Positions 17,832 through 27,148 of a stretch of DNA of 64,000 bases are shown in pieces. The translations under genes were made by a program, and so were the position numbers. Origin of the DNA: Propionigenium maris DSM 9537 (lineage in GTDB: Bacteria > Fusobacteriota > Fusobacteriia > Fusobacteriales > Fusobacteriaceae); contig NZ_BSDY01000005.1 in the NCBI RefSeq assembly GCF_027925155.1, forward strand, positions 124,001-188,000, read 5' to 3'. The notes beneath the pieces are model-generated. The model did no database searches, was not told where the DNA came from, and worked only from the letters and a program-made list of their open reading frames with translations. The stretch's first letter is position 1. The number at the start of each line of letters is the position of its first letter.

Positions 17832-19958
17832 TTGACAAGAAGATCAAAGCTAAGGGCATCTGTGGCTATAGGAGCGATATTTTTATTCCTAATATCGACG
17901 GGATTGATATTTTGGAGTAGGGATTATTCGAAGCTATCGATCACAGTGCCCTTATTTATATTTACTATGATGGCAGTGAGAAGGCTGAAAAAACCCCAAT
18001 CAAGACTAAGTTTTAATAATAGGTTAACGTTATTTTGGTATGTGTGTGTGTTTTTCAGTTTGTTACTTATAATAAGACTCTTCAATATACAGGTGGTAAA
18101 CAGCGCCAGGTATGAGAGGAGGGCCAATGAACAGGCCAACAGGATAAATGAAGTAGTGGGAAGGCGTGGAAAGATATTTGACAGCAAGGACAGGGTGCTG
18201 GCCTACGATGAAAATGAATATGATTTCATAATCAATCCACGGATAATAATTAAAAGTGAGAAGGCCGTAGAAGCCCTTATGGAAATAGATAAAAGGTACC
18301 AGAAGCTTCTCATAAATCCCTCTAAGAGGGAGATAGAGAAGCTGAGCCAGGCTAAAAGAGGAGCCGGCTACAAGGTAGTGGCCAGAAATATGTCTGAGGA
18401 AACCAGGGATGCGATCCTGGATCACCTCAGGAAAAATAAGATCTATGTGGGATCGGCAATCCAGCTCAAGGAGAAAACCAAGAGAAACTACAACGACAGA
18501 TCTTTAGAATCTATTCTGGGACTTGTAGCTCAGACAAAGAACTCCGAGGGAAAGAGAGTGGGGATCTTTGGAGTGGAGAGGGAGTATGAAAACTACCTTA
18601 AGGGAAGGCATGTAAAGAGAAGAAGCTTATTCACCAATGCAAGGGATATGAAGCTTCCCACATCGGCTGACCACCTGGAGATCTCAGCCAATGGAAGGGA
18701 CCTGCACCTGACAATAGATTCCTTCCTTCAGTATATCCTAACTGAAGAGGTCAAGAGGAAGTATGATGAAACTGAGGCTGAGGAAGCAGTAGGGATAATA
18801 ATGGACCCCAACAGCGGGAAGATCCTTGCTACAACAGCTTTCAGCAGAAGAAAGGGGAGCCTCAGAAACCCTATAATACAGAACCAGTATGAACCGGGAT
18901 CTACATTTAAACCTATAATCGTAGGAGCAGCTCTAGAGGACGGAGATATAACTCCAAGGGATACCTTTGATGTAGGGGATGGTAGGCTGAAAAAATATAA
19001 CCATACCATAAGGGAGAGCAGCAGACATACAAGGGGAGTCCTTACCCTAAGTGAGGTACTGGAAAAATCCAGTAATATAGGTATGGTTCATATCAGTGAT
19101 AAGATGGAAGATAAGAAATTTGAGGAGTACCTGAGAAAGTATGGTCTTGGAGAACAGACAGGAGTGGATCTTCCAGGAGAGGTGAGCCCCTACCTGCCAC
19201 CGAGCAGAAGGTGGGATGGTCTTAAGAAGAATACAATGTCCTTTGGACAGGGGATAGTGATGACTCCCCTTCAGCTGGCAACAGCCTTCTCGGCAGTCGT
19301 GAATGGAGGTAAGCTCTATAAGCCCTATGTGGTAGAGAAGATAACAGATGAAAACGGAGTGGTTCTCAGAAGAAATATTCCAGAGGTAAGGGAGCAGGTT
19401 ATCTCCCCAGAGGTATCTGCCCAGCTGAGGGAGATCCTTAGAAAGGTAGTAGCCGAGGGTACCGGAAAGGGCGGCAGAGTAGAGGGATATGATGTAGGAG
19501 GAAAGACCGGAACAGCACAGATAAGTGGTCCTGGTGGATATCTAAGGGGTCAGTATCTGGCTTCCTTTGTGGGATTCCTCCCAGCAGATAATCCAGAGTA
19601 TGTAATTCTGACCATGTTCAAGAAACCCCAGGCTAAGATCTACTACAACAGATTTGGAGGAGTAGTAGCAGCTCCAGTATTCTCCAAGGTGGCAAACAGG
19701 ATAATAAACTACAAGGAGATGAAGCCTGAGGAGGTAAAGATCCTGGATGAGCAGACCTACAGGGGAAGAGAGAGTGAGTACCAGCCCCTGGTTGAGATAC
19801 CAGACCTTAAGGGGAAAAGTGTAAGGGAGGCCATGAGGATACTCTCTGGCCTGGACATAGATATAGAGGTAGAGGGAAGAGGAGTTATAAAGAATCAGCT
19901 TCCAAAGAAGGGAACATCCCTGGATAATATAAGGAAGGTAAAACTCTACCTGGAGTAG
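17832..19958 (+). CDS. ftsI: penicillin-binding protein 2/3-type transpeptidase with PASTA domain
   Basis: Class B PBP cross-linking peptidoglycan at the inner membrane. Of 708 residues, the N-terminal ~90 carry hydrophobic segments, including a strong membrane helix before the dimerisation domain (VCVFFSLLLIIRLF). The transpeptidase has STFK (357-360), SSN (413-415) and KTG (558-560). A PASTA domain occupies ~645-708. The start is TTG, fixed by the aggaggt site 8 nt upstream. FtsI (division) is the best name; a SpoVD-like or elongation role cannot be excluded. priA follows 10 nt later. Confidence 0.92.
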   Translation: MTRRSKLRASVAIGAIFLFLISTGLIFWSRDYSKLSITVPLFIFTMMAVRRLKKPQSRLSFNNRLTLFWYVCVFFSLLLIIRLFNIQVVNSARYERRANEQANRINEVVGRRGKIFDSKDRVLAYDENEYDFIINPRIIIKSEKAVEALMEIDKRYQKLLINPSKREIEKLSQAKRGAGYKVVARNMSEETRDAILDHLRKNKIYVGSAIQLKEKTKRNYNDRSLESILGLVAQTKNSEGKRVGIFGVEREYENYLKGRHVKRRSLFTNARDMKLPTSADHLEISANGRDLHLTIDSFLQYILTEEVKRKYDETEAEEAVGIIMDPNSGKILATTAFSRRKGSLRNPIIQNQYEPGSTFKPIIVGAALEDGDITPRDTFDVGDGRLKKYNHTIRESSRHTRGVLTLSEVLEKSSNIGMVHISDKMEDKKFEEYLRKYGLGEQTGVDLPGEVSPYLPPSRRWDGLKKNTMSFGQGIVMTPLQLATAFSAVVNGGKLYKPYVVEKITDENGVVLRRNIPEVREQVISPEVSAQLREILRKVVAEGTGKGGRVEGYDVGGKTGTAQISGPGGYLRGQYLASFVGFLPADNPEYVILTMFKKPQAKIYYNRFGGVVAAPVFSKVANRIINYKEMKPEEVKILDEQTYRGRESEYQPLVEIPDLKGKSVREAMRILSGLDIDIEVEGRGVIKNQLPKKGTSLDNIRKVKLYLE

Positions 19959-19968
19959 GATGTGATTT

Positions 19969-22266
19969 ATGAGATATTTTGGAGTATATGTAGATGATAC
20001 AAATGATTTTTATACCTACTCGGACCCTGAAGATTCTTACAAAGTAGGGGACAGGGTCATGGTTCCCTTTAGGGGCAGGTGGAAGAGTGCCCTTGTGGTC
20101 TATGAGGAGAGCAGTAAGGAGTTTAACTTTAAGGTCCTTCCCATTGCCAGGAAGATGGAGAACCACATAAGCCTCACAGAAAGTATGGTGAAGCTTCTCA
20201 GATGGATACAGGATTACTACCTATGCCCCTTTGGGCAGGTTCTTGGGGCCGCTATTCCAGGTAACCTCAAGGTGGAGTATATCCATGAGTACAGACTGGG
20301 AAGCGGCTTTATTCCGGGAACCCCTGAGGAGGGGGAGATTCAGGAATACTTCACCAAGAAACTTGAGGTGGGAAGACCCACCCTCTATAAGAGGTTTGGT
20401 AAGGAAGCTGTCAAGGAAGCCCTGGAAGCTGGGATCCTAGAGGGGAAAAGTAAAATAAAGCTCATCCCTCAGGAGGATGTAGGAGAAAGATACAGAAGAA
20501 TCGCTGCCTACTTTAAGGAGAGGGAGAGGGTAGGTAAGAGCGTAGTGGAGAAGCACTTTGAAAAGGGTGTTATCGAGAAGCTCCTAAAAGCAGGGAGACT
20601 TGTCCTGGAGAAAACTGTGAGGGAAGATGTGAGGGAGAGCGACGGAGAGGCAGAGAAGGAAGCCTACGCTCCCAGAGGAGCTGTCCTCAGCCCGGAACAG
20701 GAAGAGGTAAGAAGGAGTATAGAGGAATCGGATAAGAGGTACTTCCTCATAAAGGGAGTTACAGGATCGGGGAAGACAGAGGTCTACCTGAGGCTTATAA
20801 AGGACGCCCTGGCTGAGGGGGGAGGTGCAATCTTCCTGGTACCTGAGATATCCATAACTCCCCAGATGATAAACAGGTTTAAAGGGGAGTTCAGAGACAA
20901 TATTGCAATCCTTCACAGTAAGCTCACACCAGCTGAAAGAGCCAAGGAATGGCTGGCTCTTCACAGGGGAGAGAAGAAAGTTGTGCTAGGGGTAAGGTCA
21001 GCAATATTTGCTCCAGTGGAAAATTTGAAGTATATAATAATAGATGAGGAGCATGAGGGGACCTATAAGCAGGATACCAACCCCAGATACAGTGCCAAGT
21101 ATGTGGGGATAAAGAAGGCTGAGCTGGAGGGGGCAAAGGTGGTTCTAGGATCTGCCACTCCATCCATCGAGACCTACTTCCTGGCTAAGCAGGGGGTCTT
21201 TCAGCTTCTTGAGATGAATAACAGGTATAAGGGAGCCAAGCTTCCCAAGCTGAAGCTTGTGGATATGAAGACCGAGGAGAATCAGTTTTTCAGCAAAGAG
21301 ATGCTCAAGGATATCTCCACAACCCTGAGGAAGGATGAGCAGATAATGCTTCTTCTCAACCGTAAGGGTTACTCCACCTATATACAGTGCCATGACTGCG
21401 GTCATGTGGAGGAGTGTCCCCACTGCTCCATATCCATGAACTACTATATGCAGAGCGGAATATATAAATGCAACTACTGCGGATACACCAAGAGGTATGA
21501 ACCCAGGTGCAGCAGCTGCGGAAGCAAGAATATAGAGCACTCTGGCAAGGGAACTGAGAAGGTGGAGGAGGAGATAAGGTCATACTTCGACACTGGAATA
21601 ATAAGGGTAGATTCGGAGACCAGCAGGGAGAAGAACTTCTATGAGCGGATGTACAGGGAGTTCCTGGAAAAGAAGTACAATATAATGCTTGGAACCCAGA
21701 TAATATCCAAGGGACTTCACTTCCCAGATGTAACCATGGTAGGGGTAATAAGTGCAGATACCATACTTAACTTTCCAGATTTTAGGTCTGGGGAGAAAAC
21801 CTATCAGCTGGTGAGCCAGGTGGCAGGAAGAGCAGGAAGGGGAGAGAAGGAGGGGGAGGTCCTCATCCAGACCTACCAGCCTGAAAGCTATGTAATAAGA
21901 AGAATAATGGAGGGGAACTATGAGGGACTCTATGAAGATGAGATAGAGAACAGAAGACTAATGAACTATCCCCCATTTTCAAGGATAATAAATATAATAA
22001 TATCATCCCAGTCGGAGGAGGACCTGGAAGGCTATGCTACAGAGTTCTTCAAGAGGATAGGCAGCAGTGCCCAGGGAGTGGAGATCTATGGTCCCATGCA
22101 GGCTCCCATCTACAGGATAAAGGGGAGGTACAGATACCAGCTCTTTATCAAGGGAAGCCGAAAAGCTGTGGGGGCGATAAAGCCTGTGCTGAGAGATACA
22201 GCCCAGGAGATGAAAGAAAATAAGTTTAGAATAACAATAGATGTAGACCCGATTAATTTGATGTAG
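19969..22266 (+). CDS. priA: primosomal replication-restart helicase PriA
   Basis: A 3'-5' DNA helicase that reloads the replisome at stalled forks. The 765 residues contain the 3'BD-like N-terminus, Walker A TGSGKTE (265-271), Walker B DEEH (359-362), a zinc-binding cluster with paired CxxC motifs from Cys474 to about residue 516, and helicase motifs GTQIISKGLHFPDV and VAGRAGRG. Length and order are normal for PriA. The ATG is 10 nt after ftsI; def follows 16 nt later. Confidence 0.96.
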   Translation: MRYFGVYVDDTNDFYTYSDPEDSYKVGDRVMVPFRGRWKSALVVYEESSKEFNFKVLPIARKMENHISLTESMVKLLRWIQDYYLCPFGQVLGAAIPGNLKVEYIHEYRLGSGFIPGTPEEGEIQEYFTKKLEVGRPTLYKRFGKEAVKEALEAGILEGKSKIKLIPQEDVGERYRRIAAYFKERERVGKSVVEKHFEKGVIEKLLKAGRLVLEKTVREDVRESDGEAEKEAYAPRGAVLSPEQEEVRRSIEESDKRYFLIKGVTGSGKTEVYLRLIKDALAEGGGAIFLVPEISITPQMINRFKGEFRDNIAILHSKLTPAERAKEWLALHRGEKKVVLGVRSAIFAPVENLKYIIIDEEHEGTYKQDTNPRYSAKYVGIKKAELEGAKVVLGSATPSIETYFLAKQGVFQLLEMNNRYKGAKLPKLKLVDMKTEENQFFSKEMLKDISTTLRKDEQIMLLLNRKGYSTYIQCHDCGHVEECPHCSISMNYYMQSGIYKCNYCGYTKRYEPRCSSCGSKNIEHSGKGTEKVEEEIRSYFDTGIIRVDSETSREKNFYERMYREFLEKKYNIMLGTQIISKGLHFPDVTMVGVISADTILNFPDFRSGEKTYQLVSQVAGRAGRGEKEGEVLIQTYQPESYVIRRIMEGNYEGLYEDEIENRRLMNYPPFSRIINIIISSQSEEDLEGYATEFFKRIGSSAQGVEIYGPMQAPIYRIKGRYRYQLFIKGSRKAVGAIKPVLRDTAQEMKENKFRITIDVDPINLM

Positions 22267-22282
22267 AAAGAGGTGTAAAATA

Positions 22283-22792
22283 ATGATATATGAGATAAGA
22301 ACATATGGAGATCAGGTGCTGAGAGAGGATGCCCTGAAGGTAGAGGAGATTAACGAGGAGATAGTGGAGATAGTAGAAAATATGGTTGAAACTATGAGAG
22401 ACGCCGGAGGAGTAGGTCTTGCTGCTCCACAGGTAGGAATAAACAAAAGGATCTTCGTAATAGACGTAGAGGACGGAATAACAAGAAAGGTTATCAATCC
22501 AGAGTTTCTAGAGTACTCCGATGAGATAGTAGAGCACGAGGAGGGATGTCTGAGCATTCCAGGTGTCTACAAAAAGGTAAAGAGACCAGCGAGAGTTAAG
22601 ATCAAGTATACCAATGAGAAGGGTGAGGAAGTAGTAGAGGAAGCAGAGGGGCTTCTTTCCAGAGCTTTCCAGCATGAAAATGACCACCTGAACTCAACAC
22701 TATTTGTGGACAGAATATCTCCAGTAGCCAAGAGAATGGTATCTAAAAAACTTCAGATGCTGAAGAAGGAGACACTGAAGAGACAGAAGTAG
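22283..22792 (+). CDS. def: peptide deformylase
   Basis: Removes the N-formyl group from nascent proteins. The 169 residues have the three metalloenzyme boxes: GVGLAAPQVG (43-52), EGCLS (87-91, metal ligand Cys89) and HENDH (131-135, catalytic Glu132). It lies directly before fmt, which adds the formyl group to Met-tRNA, a classic pairing. The ribosome site is aagaggtg. Confidence 0.96.
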   Translation: MIYEIRTYGDQVLREDALKVEEINEEIVEIVENMVETMRDAGGVGLAAPQVGINKRIFVIDVEDGITRKVINPEFLEYSDEIVEHEEGCLSIPGVYKKVKRPARVKIKYTNEKGEEVVEEAEGLLSRAFQHENDHLNSTLFVDRISPVAKRMVSKKLQMLKKETLKRQK

Positions 22793-22821
22793 AATAAAAA
22801 AGCAATGAAAAGAGGTAGAGG

Positions 22822-23751
22822 ATGAGAATATTATTTATGGGTACACCTGAATTTGCGGTACCGTCACTGGATATATTAAATAAAGATCACGATGTTATAG
22901 GGGTATTTACCAAGGTAGATAAGCCCAATATGAGGGGAAAGAAGATAAAGTTTACCCCTGTAAAGGAGTATGCACTGGAGCACGACATCCCTGTATATCA
23001 GCCTAAGTCTGTAAGAACCGAGGAGACCCTTGACCTTATAAGGGAGATGAACCCAGATCTTATAGTTGTAGTAGCTTACGGGAAGATCCTTCCACAGGAG
23101 CTAATAGATATTCCGAAGCTTGGAGTAATCAATGTACACTCCTCACTTCTTCCTAAGTACAGAGGAGCAGCGCCTATCCATGCAGCTCTTATCCACGGAG
23201 AGGAGGAGACTGGAGTTACCATCATGTATATCGCCGAGGAGCTGGATGCAGGGGATATGATAATGACTGGAAAGACTCCTATCACAGAGGAGGATACCCT
23301 GGCTACTCTTCACGACAGACTTATGGAGATAGGGGCAACAACCCTTCTTGAAGCAGTCAATAAAATAGGAGATGGAACCGCTCCTAGAATACCTCAGGAT
23401 CACGAGAAGGCTACCTTTGTAAGACCATTTAAGAAGGAAGACTGTGAGATCAACTGGGGAGATACCAAGGAAAATATATTTAACTTTGTAAGAGGAATGA
23501 ATCCATTCCCATGTTCACATACATACCTTAACGGAAAGATATTCAAGGTGTATAGGGTAGAAAAGCTAGAGAAAGAATATGATGGAGAAACAGGAACTAT
23601 CGTAGACTTTATAAAGGGCAGAGGTCCAGTGGTGAAAGCTGGAAACGGAAGCCTTATCCTTGCAGAAGCTAAGCCTGAAAATAAGAGGAAGCTAAGCGGA
23701 GGAGACCTTATAAATGGAAATTACTTTAAGTTACAGGATAAATTTAACTAA
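22822..23751 (+). CDS. fmt: methionyl-tRNA formyltransferase
   Basis: Formylates initiator Met-tRNA using 10-formyl-THF. The 309 residues start with the usual RILFMGTPEFAVPSL and contain the catalytic Asn104 and His106 (NVHSSLLP) and Asp142 (ELDAGD), plus a C-terminal tRNA-binding beta barrel. It sits in the def-fmt-rex-folD cluster; folD, two genes on, helps supply 10-formyl-THF. Confidence 0.97.
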   Translation: MRILFMGTPEFAVPSLDILNKDHDVIGVFTKVDKPNMRGKKIKFTPVKEYALEHDIPVYQPKSVRTEETLDLIREMNPDLIVVVAYGKILPQELIDIPKLGVINVHSSLLPKYRGAAPIHAALIHGEEETGVTIMYIAEELDAGDMIMTGKTPITEEDTLATLHDRLMEIGATTLLEAVNKIGDGTAPRIPQDHEKATFVRPFKKEDCEINWGDTKENIFNFVRGMNPFPCSHTYLNGKIFKVYRVEKLEKEYDGETGTIVDFIKGRGPVVKAGNGSLILAEAKPENKRKLSGGDLINGNYFKLQDKFN

Positions 23752-23768
23752 GGTTTAGGAGGAAAAAG

Positions 23769-24425
23769 ATGAGTCAAGGAAACGGAACGAAGGATAAAAT
23801 ATCACCTAGAGTAATTGAGAGACTGACAAAGTACTTAAGATGTCTAGAGAGTATGTCTCCAGATGATTATATTTCTTCAGAAGAGATGGCTGAAAGAATG
23901 GGGCTTACAGCAGCTCAGATCAGAAAGGACCTATCCAACTTTATCTCTGAATTCGGAGAGGGGTTCGGAGTAAGGGGTAAGGGATACCAGGTAAGGATCC
24001 TTTACAGCGGAATCGAGAGAATTCTGGGAGTACACAAGACAAACAATATCATTATCATAGGAGCAGGTAGACTAGGAAGTGCCCTTCTATCGGAGCCTGA
24101 GTTTACCAAGGAAAGCTTCAATGTAATCGGAATCTTCGACAGTGCAGAGCACAAGGTAGGAAGAGAGATGAGCGGACTTAAGATAAGAAACATAAGCGAG
24201 CTGGACTACTTCCTAGAAACTAAGGACAGAGTGGACATAGCAATCCTTACTGTACCAAAGGCAGTGGCACAGGAGATGGCAGATAAGCTGGTTTCAGCTG
24301 GAGTAAAGTCTCTTCTTAACTTTGCACCACTGAAGATCAAGGTACCTGAAAATGTAGTAGTAGCAAATATAGACCTCTATGCAAAGCTGCAGGAGCTAAA
24401 CTACTGGAAGGAGAAAGTGCTTTAA
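23769..24425 (+). CDS. rex: redox-sensing transcriptional repressor Rex
   Basis: NADH/NAD ratio sensor that releases DNA when NADH is high, derepressing fermentative and hydrogen-producing genes. The 218 residues have a winged helix (about 30-80, with TAAQIRKDLSNF as recognition helix region) and a Rossmann NAD-binding domain (IIGAGRLGSAL, 97-106). The ribosome site is aggagga. It lies 17 nt after fmt and 3 nt before folD. The hydrogenase operon at 44 kb is a likely target. Confidence 0.95.
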   Translation: MSQGNGTKDKISPRVIERLTKYLRCLESMSPDDYISSEEMAERMGLTAAQIRKDLSNFISEFGEGFGVRGKGYQVRILYSGIERILGVHKTNNIIIIGAGRLGSALLSEPEFTKESFNVIGIFDSAEHKVGREMSGLKIRNISELDYFLETKDRVDIAILTVPKAVAQEMADKLVSAGVKSLLNFAPLKIKVPENVVVANIDLYAKLQELNYWKEKVL

Positions 24426-24428
24426 AGG

Positions 24429-25295
24429 ATGACAATAATAGACGGTAAGCAGACCTCTCTGGATATCAGAGACGAGATAAAGAAGGAAATAGATGACCTA
24501 AGGGAAGGAACTGGAAGAGTTCCAGGACTAGCTGTGGTACAGGTAGGTGAAAACCCAGCTTCCAGAGTGTATGTAAACTCCAAGGTAAGAACCTGTGAGG
24601 CAGTGGGAATGCACTCTGAAAAGTATCTTCTGGCTAAAGATGTTAGCCAGGATGAACTGGTGGAGCTTATTGAGAAGTTAAACAGGGATGAGAAGATAAA
24701 CGGTATCCTGGTACAGCTTCCCCTGCCAAAGCATATAGATGAGGAGCTTATTACTGAAACTATATCCAGTGAAAAGGATGTAGACGGATTCAAGGCAGAA
24801 AACCTTGGAAGGATCCTTATGGGGGAGGAGGACTGCTTTAAGTCATGTACTCCCTATGGAATAATCGAGCTTCTTAAGAGGTACAATGTAGAGCTCTCTG
24901 GAGCAGATGCTGTGGTTATAGGAAGAAGTAATATAGTGGGGAAACCCCTTGCTGCCCTTCTTATAAATGAAAGTGCTACAGTTACTGTATGTCACAGCAG
25001 AACCAAGGAACTGGCGGAGAAGGTAAAGCAGGCTGATATCGTCATAGCTGCGGTGGGAATCAAGGGATTTGTCACAGCTGATATGGTGAAGGAGGGTGCT
25101 GTTGTTATAGATGTAGGAATCAACAGGGGAGAGGATGGAAAACTTTACGGAGATGTAGAGTTTGACGGAGTCTCAAAAAAAGCCAAGGCAATAACTCCTG
25201 TACCTGGAGGAGTGGGGCCTATGACTATAGCGATGCTGATGAAAAATACACTAAAATCGTTTAAAAAGTACCAAAATTTAGACAAAAAGAACTAA
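24429..25295 (+). CDS. folD: methylene-THF dehydrogenase/cyclohydrolase
   Basis: Bifunctional NADP-linked 5,10-methylene-THF dehydrogenase and 5,10-methenyl-THF cyclohydrolase supplying one-carbon units. The 288 residues contain the catalytic Tyr/Lys motif YVNSKVRTCEAVG (Lys52), LVQLPLPKH, the nucleotide loop GRSNIVGKPLA and TPVPGGVGPMT. It starts 3 nt after rex, so is translationally coupled, with ribosome site aaagg overlapping the rex stop. Confidence 0.96.
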   Translation: MTIIDGKQTSLDIRDEIKKEIDDLREGTGRVPGLAVVQVGENPASRVYVNSKVRTCEAVGMHSEKYLLAKDVSQDELVELIEKLNRDEKINGILVQLPLPKHIDEELITETISSEKDVDGFKAENLGRILMGEEDCFKSCTPYGIIELLKRYNVELSGADAVVIGRSNIVGKPLAALLINESATVTVCHSRTKELAEKVKQADIVIAAVGIKGFVTADMVKEGAVVIDVGINRGEDGKLYGDVEFDGVSKKAKAITPVPGGVGPMTIAMLMKNTLKSFKKYQNLDKKN

Positions 25296-25300
25296 AAATC

Positions 25301-25329
25301 TTGAAAAAATAATAATTCAGTGATAAAAT
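25301..25329 (+). promoter_or_regulatory. promoter for ACT gene and accB
   Basis: TTGAAA (25301-25306), a 17-bp spacer, and TAAAAT (25324-25329) with TGA immediately before (extended -10). Confidence 0.7.
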
Positions 25330-25376
25330 AATTCTTGATTATGATGAATTTAAATAAAATTAGCGGGTGATTAAGA

Positions 25377-25829
25377 ATGACAGATAGAAAAGAGAAAAGA
25401 GAGTATTATATCGTTGACAAGAGAATACTACCAAATTCAATTCAGAACGTAATTAAGGTAAACGACATCGTTCAGCAGGAAAAGATTTCAAAGTATGAAG
25501 CTATCAAGAGAGTGGGAATCAGCAGAAGTACTTACTACAAGTATAAGGACTACATAAAGCCATTCTTTGAGAGCGGAAAGGACACAGTATTTAGTATCTA
25601 CATGTCTCTAGAGGATAAGCCTGGAGTACTTGCAAGAATACTAGATGTAATTGCTGACACGGGAATGAACATCCTTACTATTACTCAGAATATCGCTATC
25701 GACGGTGTTTCAAAGTCTACAATAGCCCTTCAGACAAATGAAGATATGCTAAGAAAGATCGAGGGAATGCTTGAGAGGATCAGTGAACTAAAGGGAGTAA
25801 AGGACCTAAGAATAATAGGTAGTAACTAA
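25377..25829 (+). CDS. ACT-domain protein (UPF0735/PheB-like)
   Basis: A 150-residue protein. Residues ~1-65 resemble a helix-turn-helix-like segment (ISKYEAIKRVGISRSTYYKY), and the C-terminal half is an ACT ligand-binding domain (MSLEDKPGVLARILDVIADTGMNILTI). It matches the UPF0735/PheB family, which binds amino acids and is often near aromatic or homoserine biosynthesis genes. Here the partner is accB. A regulatory role is likely, but the ligand is unknown. The ribosome site (gcgggtgat) is modest. Confidence 0.85.
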   Translation: MTDRKEKREYYIVDKRILPNSIQNVIKVNDIVQQEKISKYEAIKRVGISRSTYYKYKDYIKPFFESGKDTVFSIYMSLEDKPGVLARILDVIADTGMNILTITQNIAIDGVSKSTIALQTNEDMLRKIEGMLERISELKGVKDLRIIGSN

Positions 25830-25847
25830 GCACATTAGGGGGAAGTT

Positions 25848-26306
25848 ATGAAGATTGATATAGAAACTATAAAACAACTAGCAGAAAATATTGAGAAGTA
25901 CAACCTAGAGGAGGTAACTCTAGAGGTAGAGGGAACTAAGATAACTCTTAAGAAGGAAGCTGTAGCACAGATGGCTGTACAGGCTATGCCTCAAATGATG
26001 GCAGCACCAGCAGCAGTACCAAAGGCTGTTAAGAAGGCTGAAGCTGTAAAGGAAAGTGCAGATGAGGATAAGTTTGATGCAGTAACTTCACCAATGGTTG
26101 GAACTTTCTATGCAAGTCCTGCACCAGGATCAGCGGCTTTCGTTACAGAGGGAACTCAGGTTAACGTAGGAGATACTCTATGTATCGTAGAGGCTATGAA
26201 GCTTATGAACGAAGTAAAGGCCGACAGAGCTGGTAAGATCGTTAAGGTCTTAAAGGCTGATGGAGAGGGAGTAGTTAAGGGAGACAAGTTATTCCTTATC
26301 GACTAA
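25848..26306 (+). CDS. accB: biotin carboxyl carrier protein of acetyl-CoA carboxylase
   Basis: Carries the biotin for the first step of fatty acid synthesis. The 152 residues comprise an AccB-type N-terminus (KIDIETIKQLAENI), an Ala/Pro-rich linker (~45-72), and a biotinyl domain with the EAMKLM motif (biotinylated Lys118). accC, which usually follows accB, is absent: a terminator lies immediately downstream. A role as carrier for another biotin enzyme, such as a decarboxylase, is possible but the N-terminus favours AccB. Confidence 0.88.
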   Translation: MKIDIETIKQLAENIEKYNLEEVTLEVEGTKITLKKEAVAQMAVQAMPQMMAAPAAVPKAVKKAEAVKESADEDKFDAVTSPMVGTFYASPAPGSAAFVTEGTQVNVGDTLCIVEAMKLMNEVKADRAGKIVKVLKADGEGVVKGDKLFLID

Positions 26307-26336
26307 TTCCACTTAATTGAATTAAGTAAACGCATT

Positions 26337-26366
26337 AAAAAGAGACAGCTCGGCTGTCTCTTTTGT
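26337..26366. terminator. terminator after accB
   Basis: The perfect stem aaagagacagc / gctgtctcttt has loop TCG and a following T-rich tract. It can also serve the convergent VOC gene. Confidence 0.9.
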
Positions 26367-26380
26367 TTTGTTAAAGAATT

Positions 26381-26899
26381 TTATCCCTCTATTTCGTGCT
26401 GGTAGGCTCCGGCCCCGTAGTGAAGCTCATAGGAGTGGGAGTAGATCTCAATGATGTTTCCAAAGGGATCCTCCATATAGACCATCCTGTATGGCTTCTC
26501 TCCAGGGTAGTACTCCCTGATAGGCATCCTCTGCTTTCCACCAGCCTCTACTATCTTTGCAGCAAGCCCCTCTACATCTGGATCCTTCACGGAGAAGTGG
26601 AAGACACCAGTCTGGAATGGCTTGAACTCAGCCTGGGGTTTATCGTTGTTGTTTGGGAACTCAAAGAGCTCTATCCCTATGCCGTCAACTGTGGAAAGGT
26701 GAGCTATCCTGAACTTCTCCCATCCCCTACCAAATACGTCGATACACATCTGACCGATGGCTGTATCGATTTCCTCTACTACATCTGTAGGGTTCATGAT
26801 CACATACCATCCCATTACCTCCTCATAAAACTTTACCGCCTGATCTAAATCTGCCACTGTGATTCCTATGTGTGAAAATGCTCTTGGATATCTTTTCAT
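26381..26899 (-). CDS. VOC-family (glyoxalase/dioxygenase-fold) protein
   Basis: A 172-residue single-domain vicinal-oxygen-chelate protein: SHIGITVADLDQAVKFYEEVMGW at the N-terminus and DPFGNIIEIYSHS near the C-terminus. His11, Glu57-region and Glu152-region residues are candidate metal ligands. The substrate is unknown; family members include glyoxalases, extradiol dioxygenases and resistance proteins. It is divergent from an HxlR regulator gene, which probably controls it. The ribosome site is aggagga. Confidence 0.85.
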   Translation of the reverse strand: MKRYPRAFSHIGITVADLDQAVKFYEEVMGWYVIMNPTDVVEEIDTAIGQMCIDVFGRGWEKFRIAHLSTVDGIGIELFEFPNNNDKPQAEFKPFQTGVFHFSVKDPDVEGLAAKIVEAGGKQRMPIREYYPGEKPYRMVYMEDPFGNIIEIYSHSYELHYGAGAYQHEIEG

Positions 26900-27148
26900 C
26901 TTATTCCTCCTGAACTTTTATGATTGTGAGCTATAACTGGCTCCTTTTCTTATGGAATAACTATACCACCTTTTAAAAGTCCTTAGAAGAAGGCACTTTT
27001 TGGTACTCAGGTAACCTGGAGGTTCCCTTTGGGATGCCATCTTTCCCTGGAGAGAAGGAAAAAATTGCATAAAATTATGAAAAAGTATAGAATAGGGGGC
27101 ATAAATTCAGAAGAATAACTTTTTATGTATAGAGGATGGGAGGTAGCT
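26900..27148. promoter_or_regulatory. divergent promoter region, VOC gene / HxlR gene
   Basis: On the reverse strand an extended -10 (TGGTATAGT, 26960-26968) faces the VOC gene. On the + strand, TTGCAT (27065-27070) and TATAGA (27086-27091) with a short spacer face the regulator. Partial repeats around 27009-27030 (ggtaacctggaggttccc) are a candidate operator. Confidence 0.4.
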
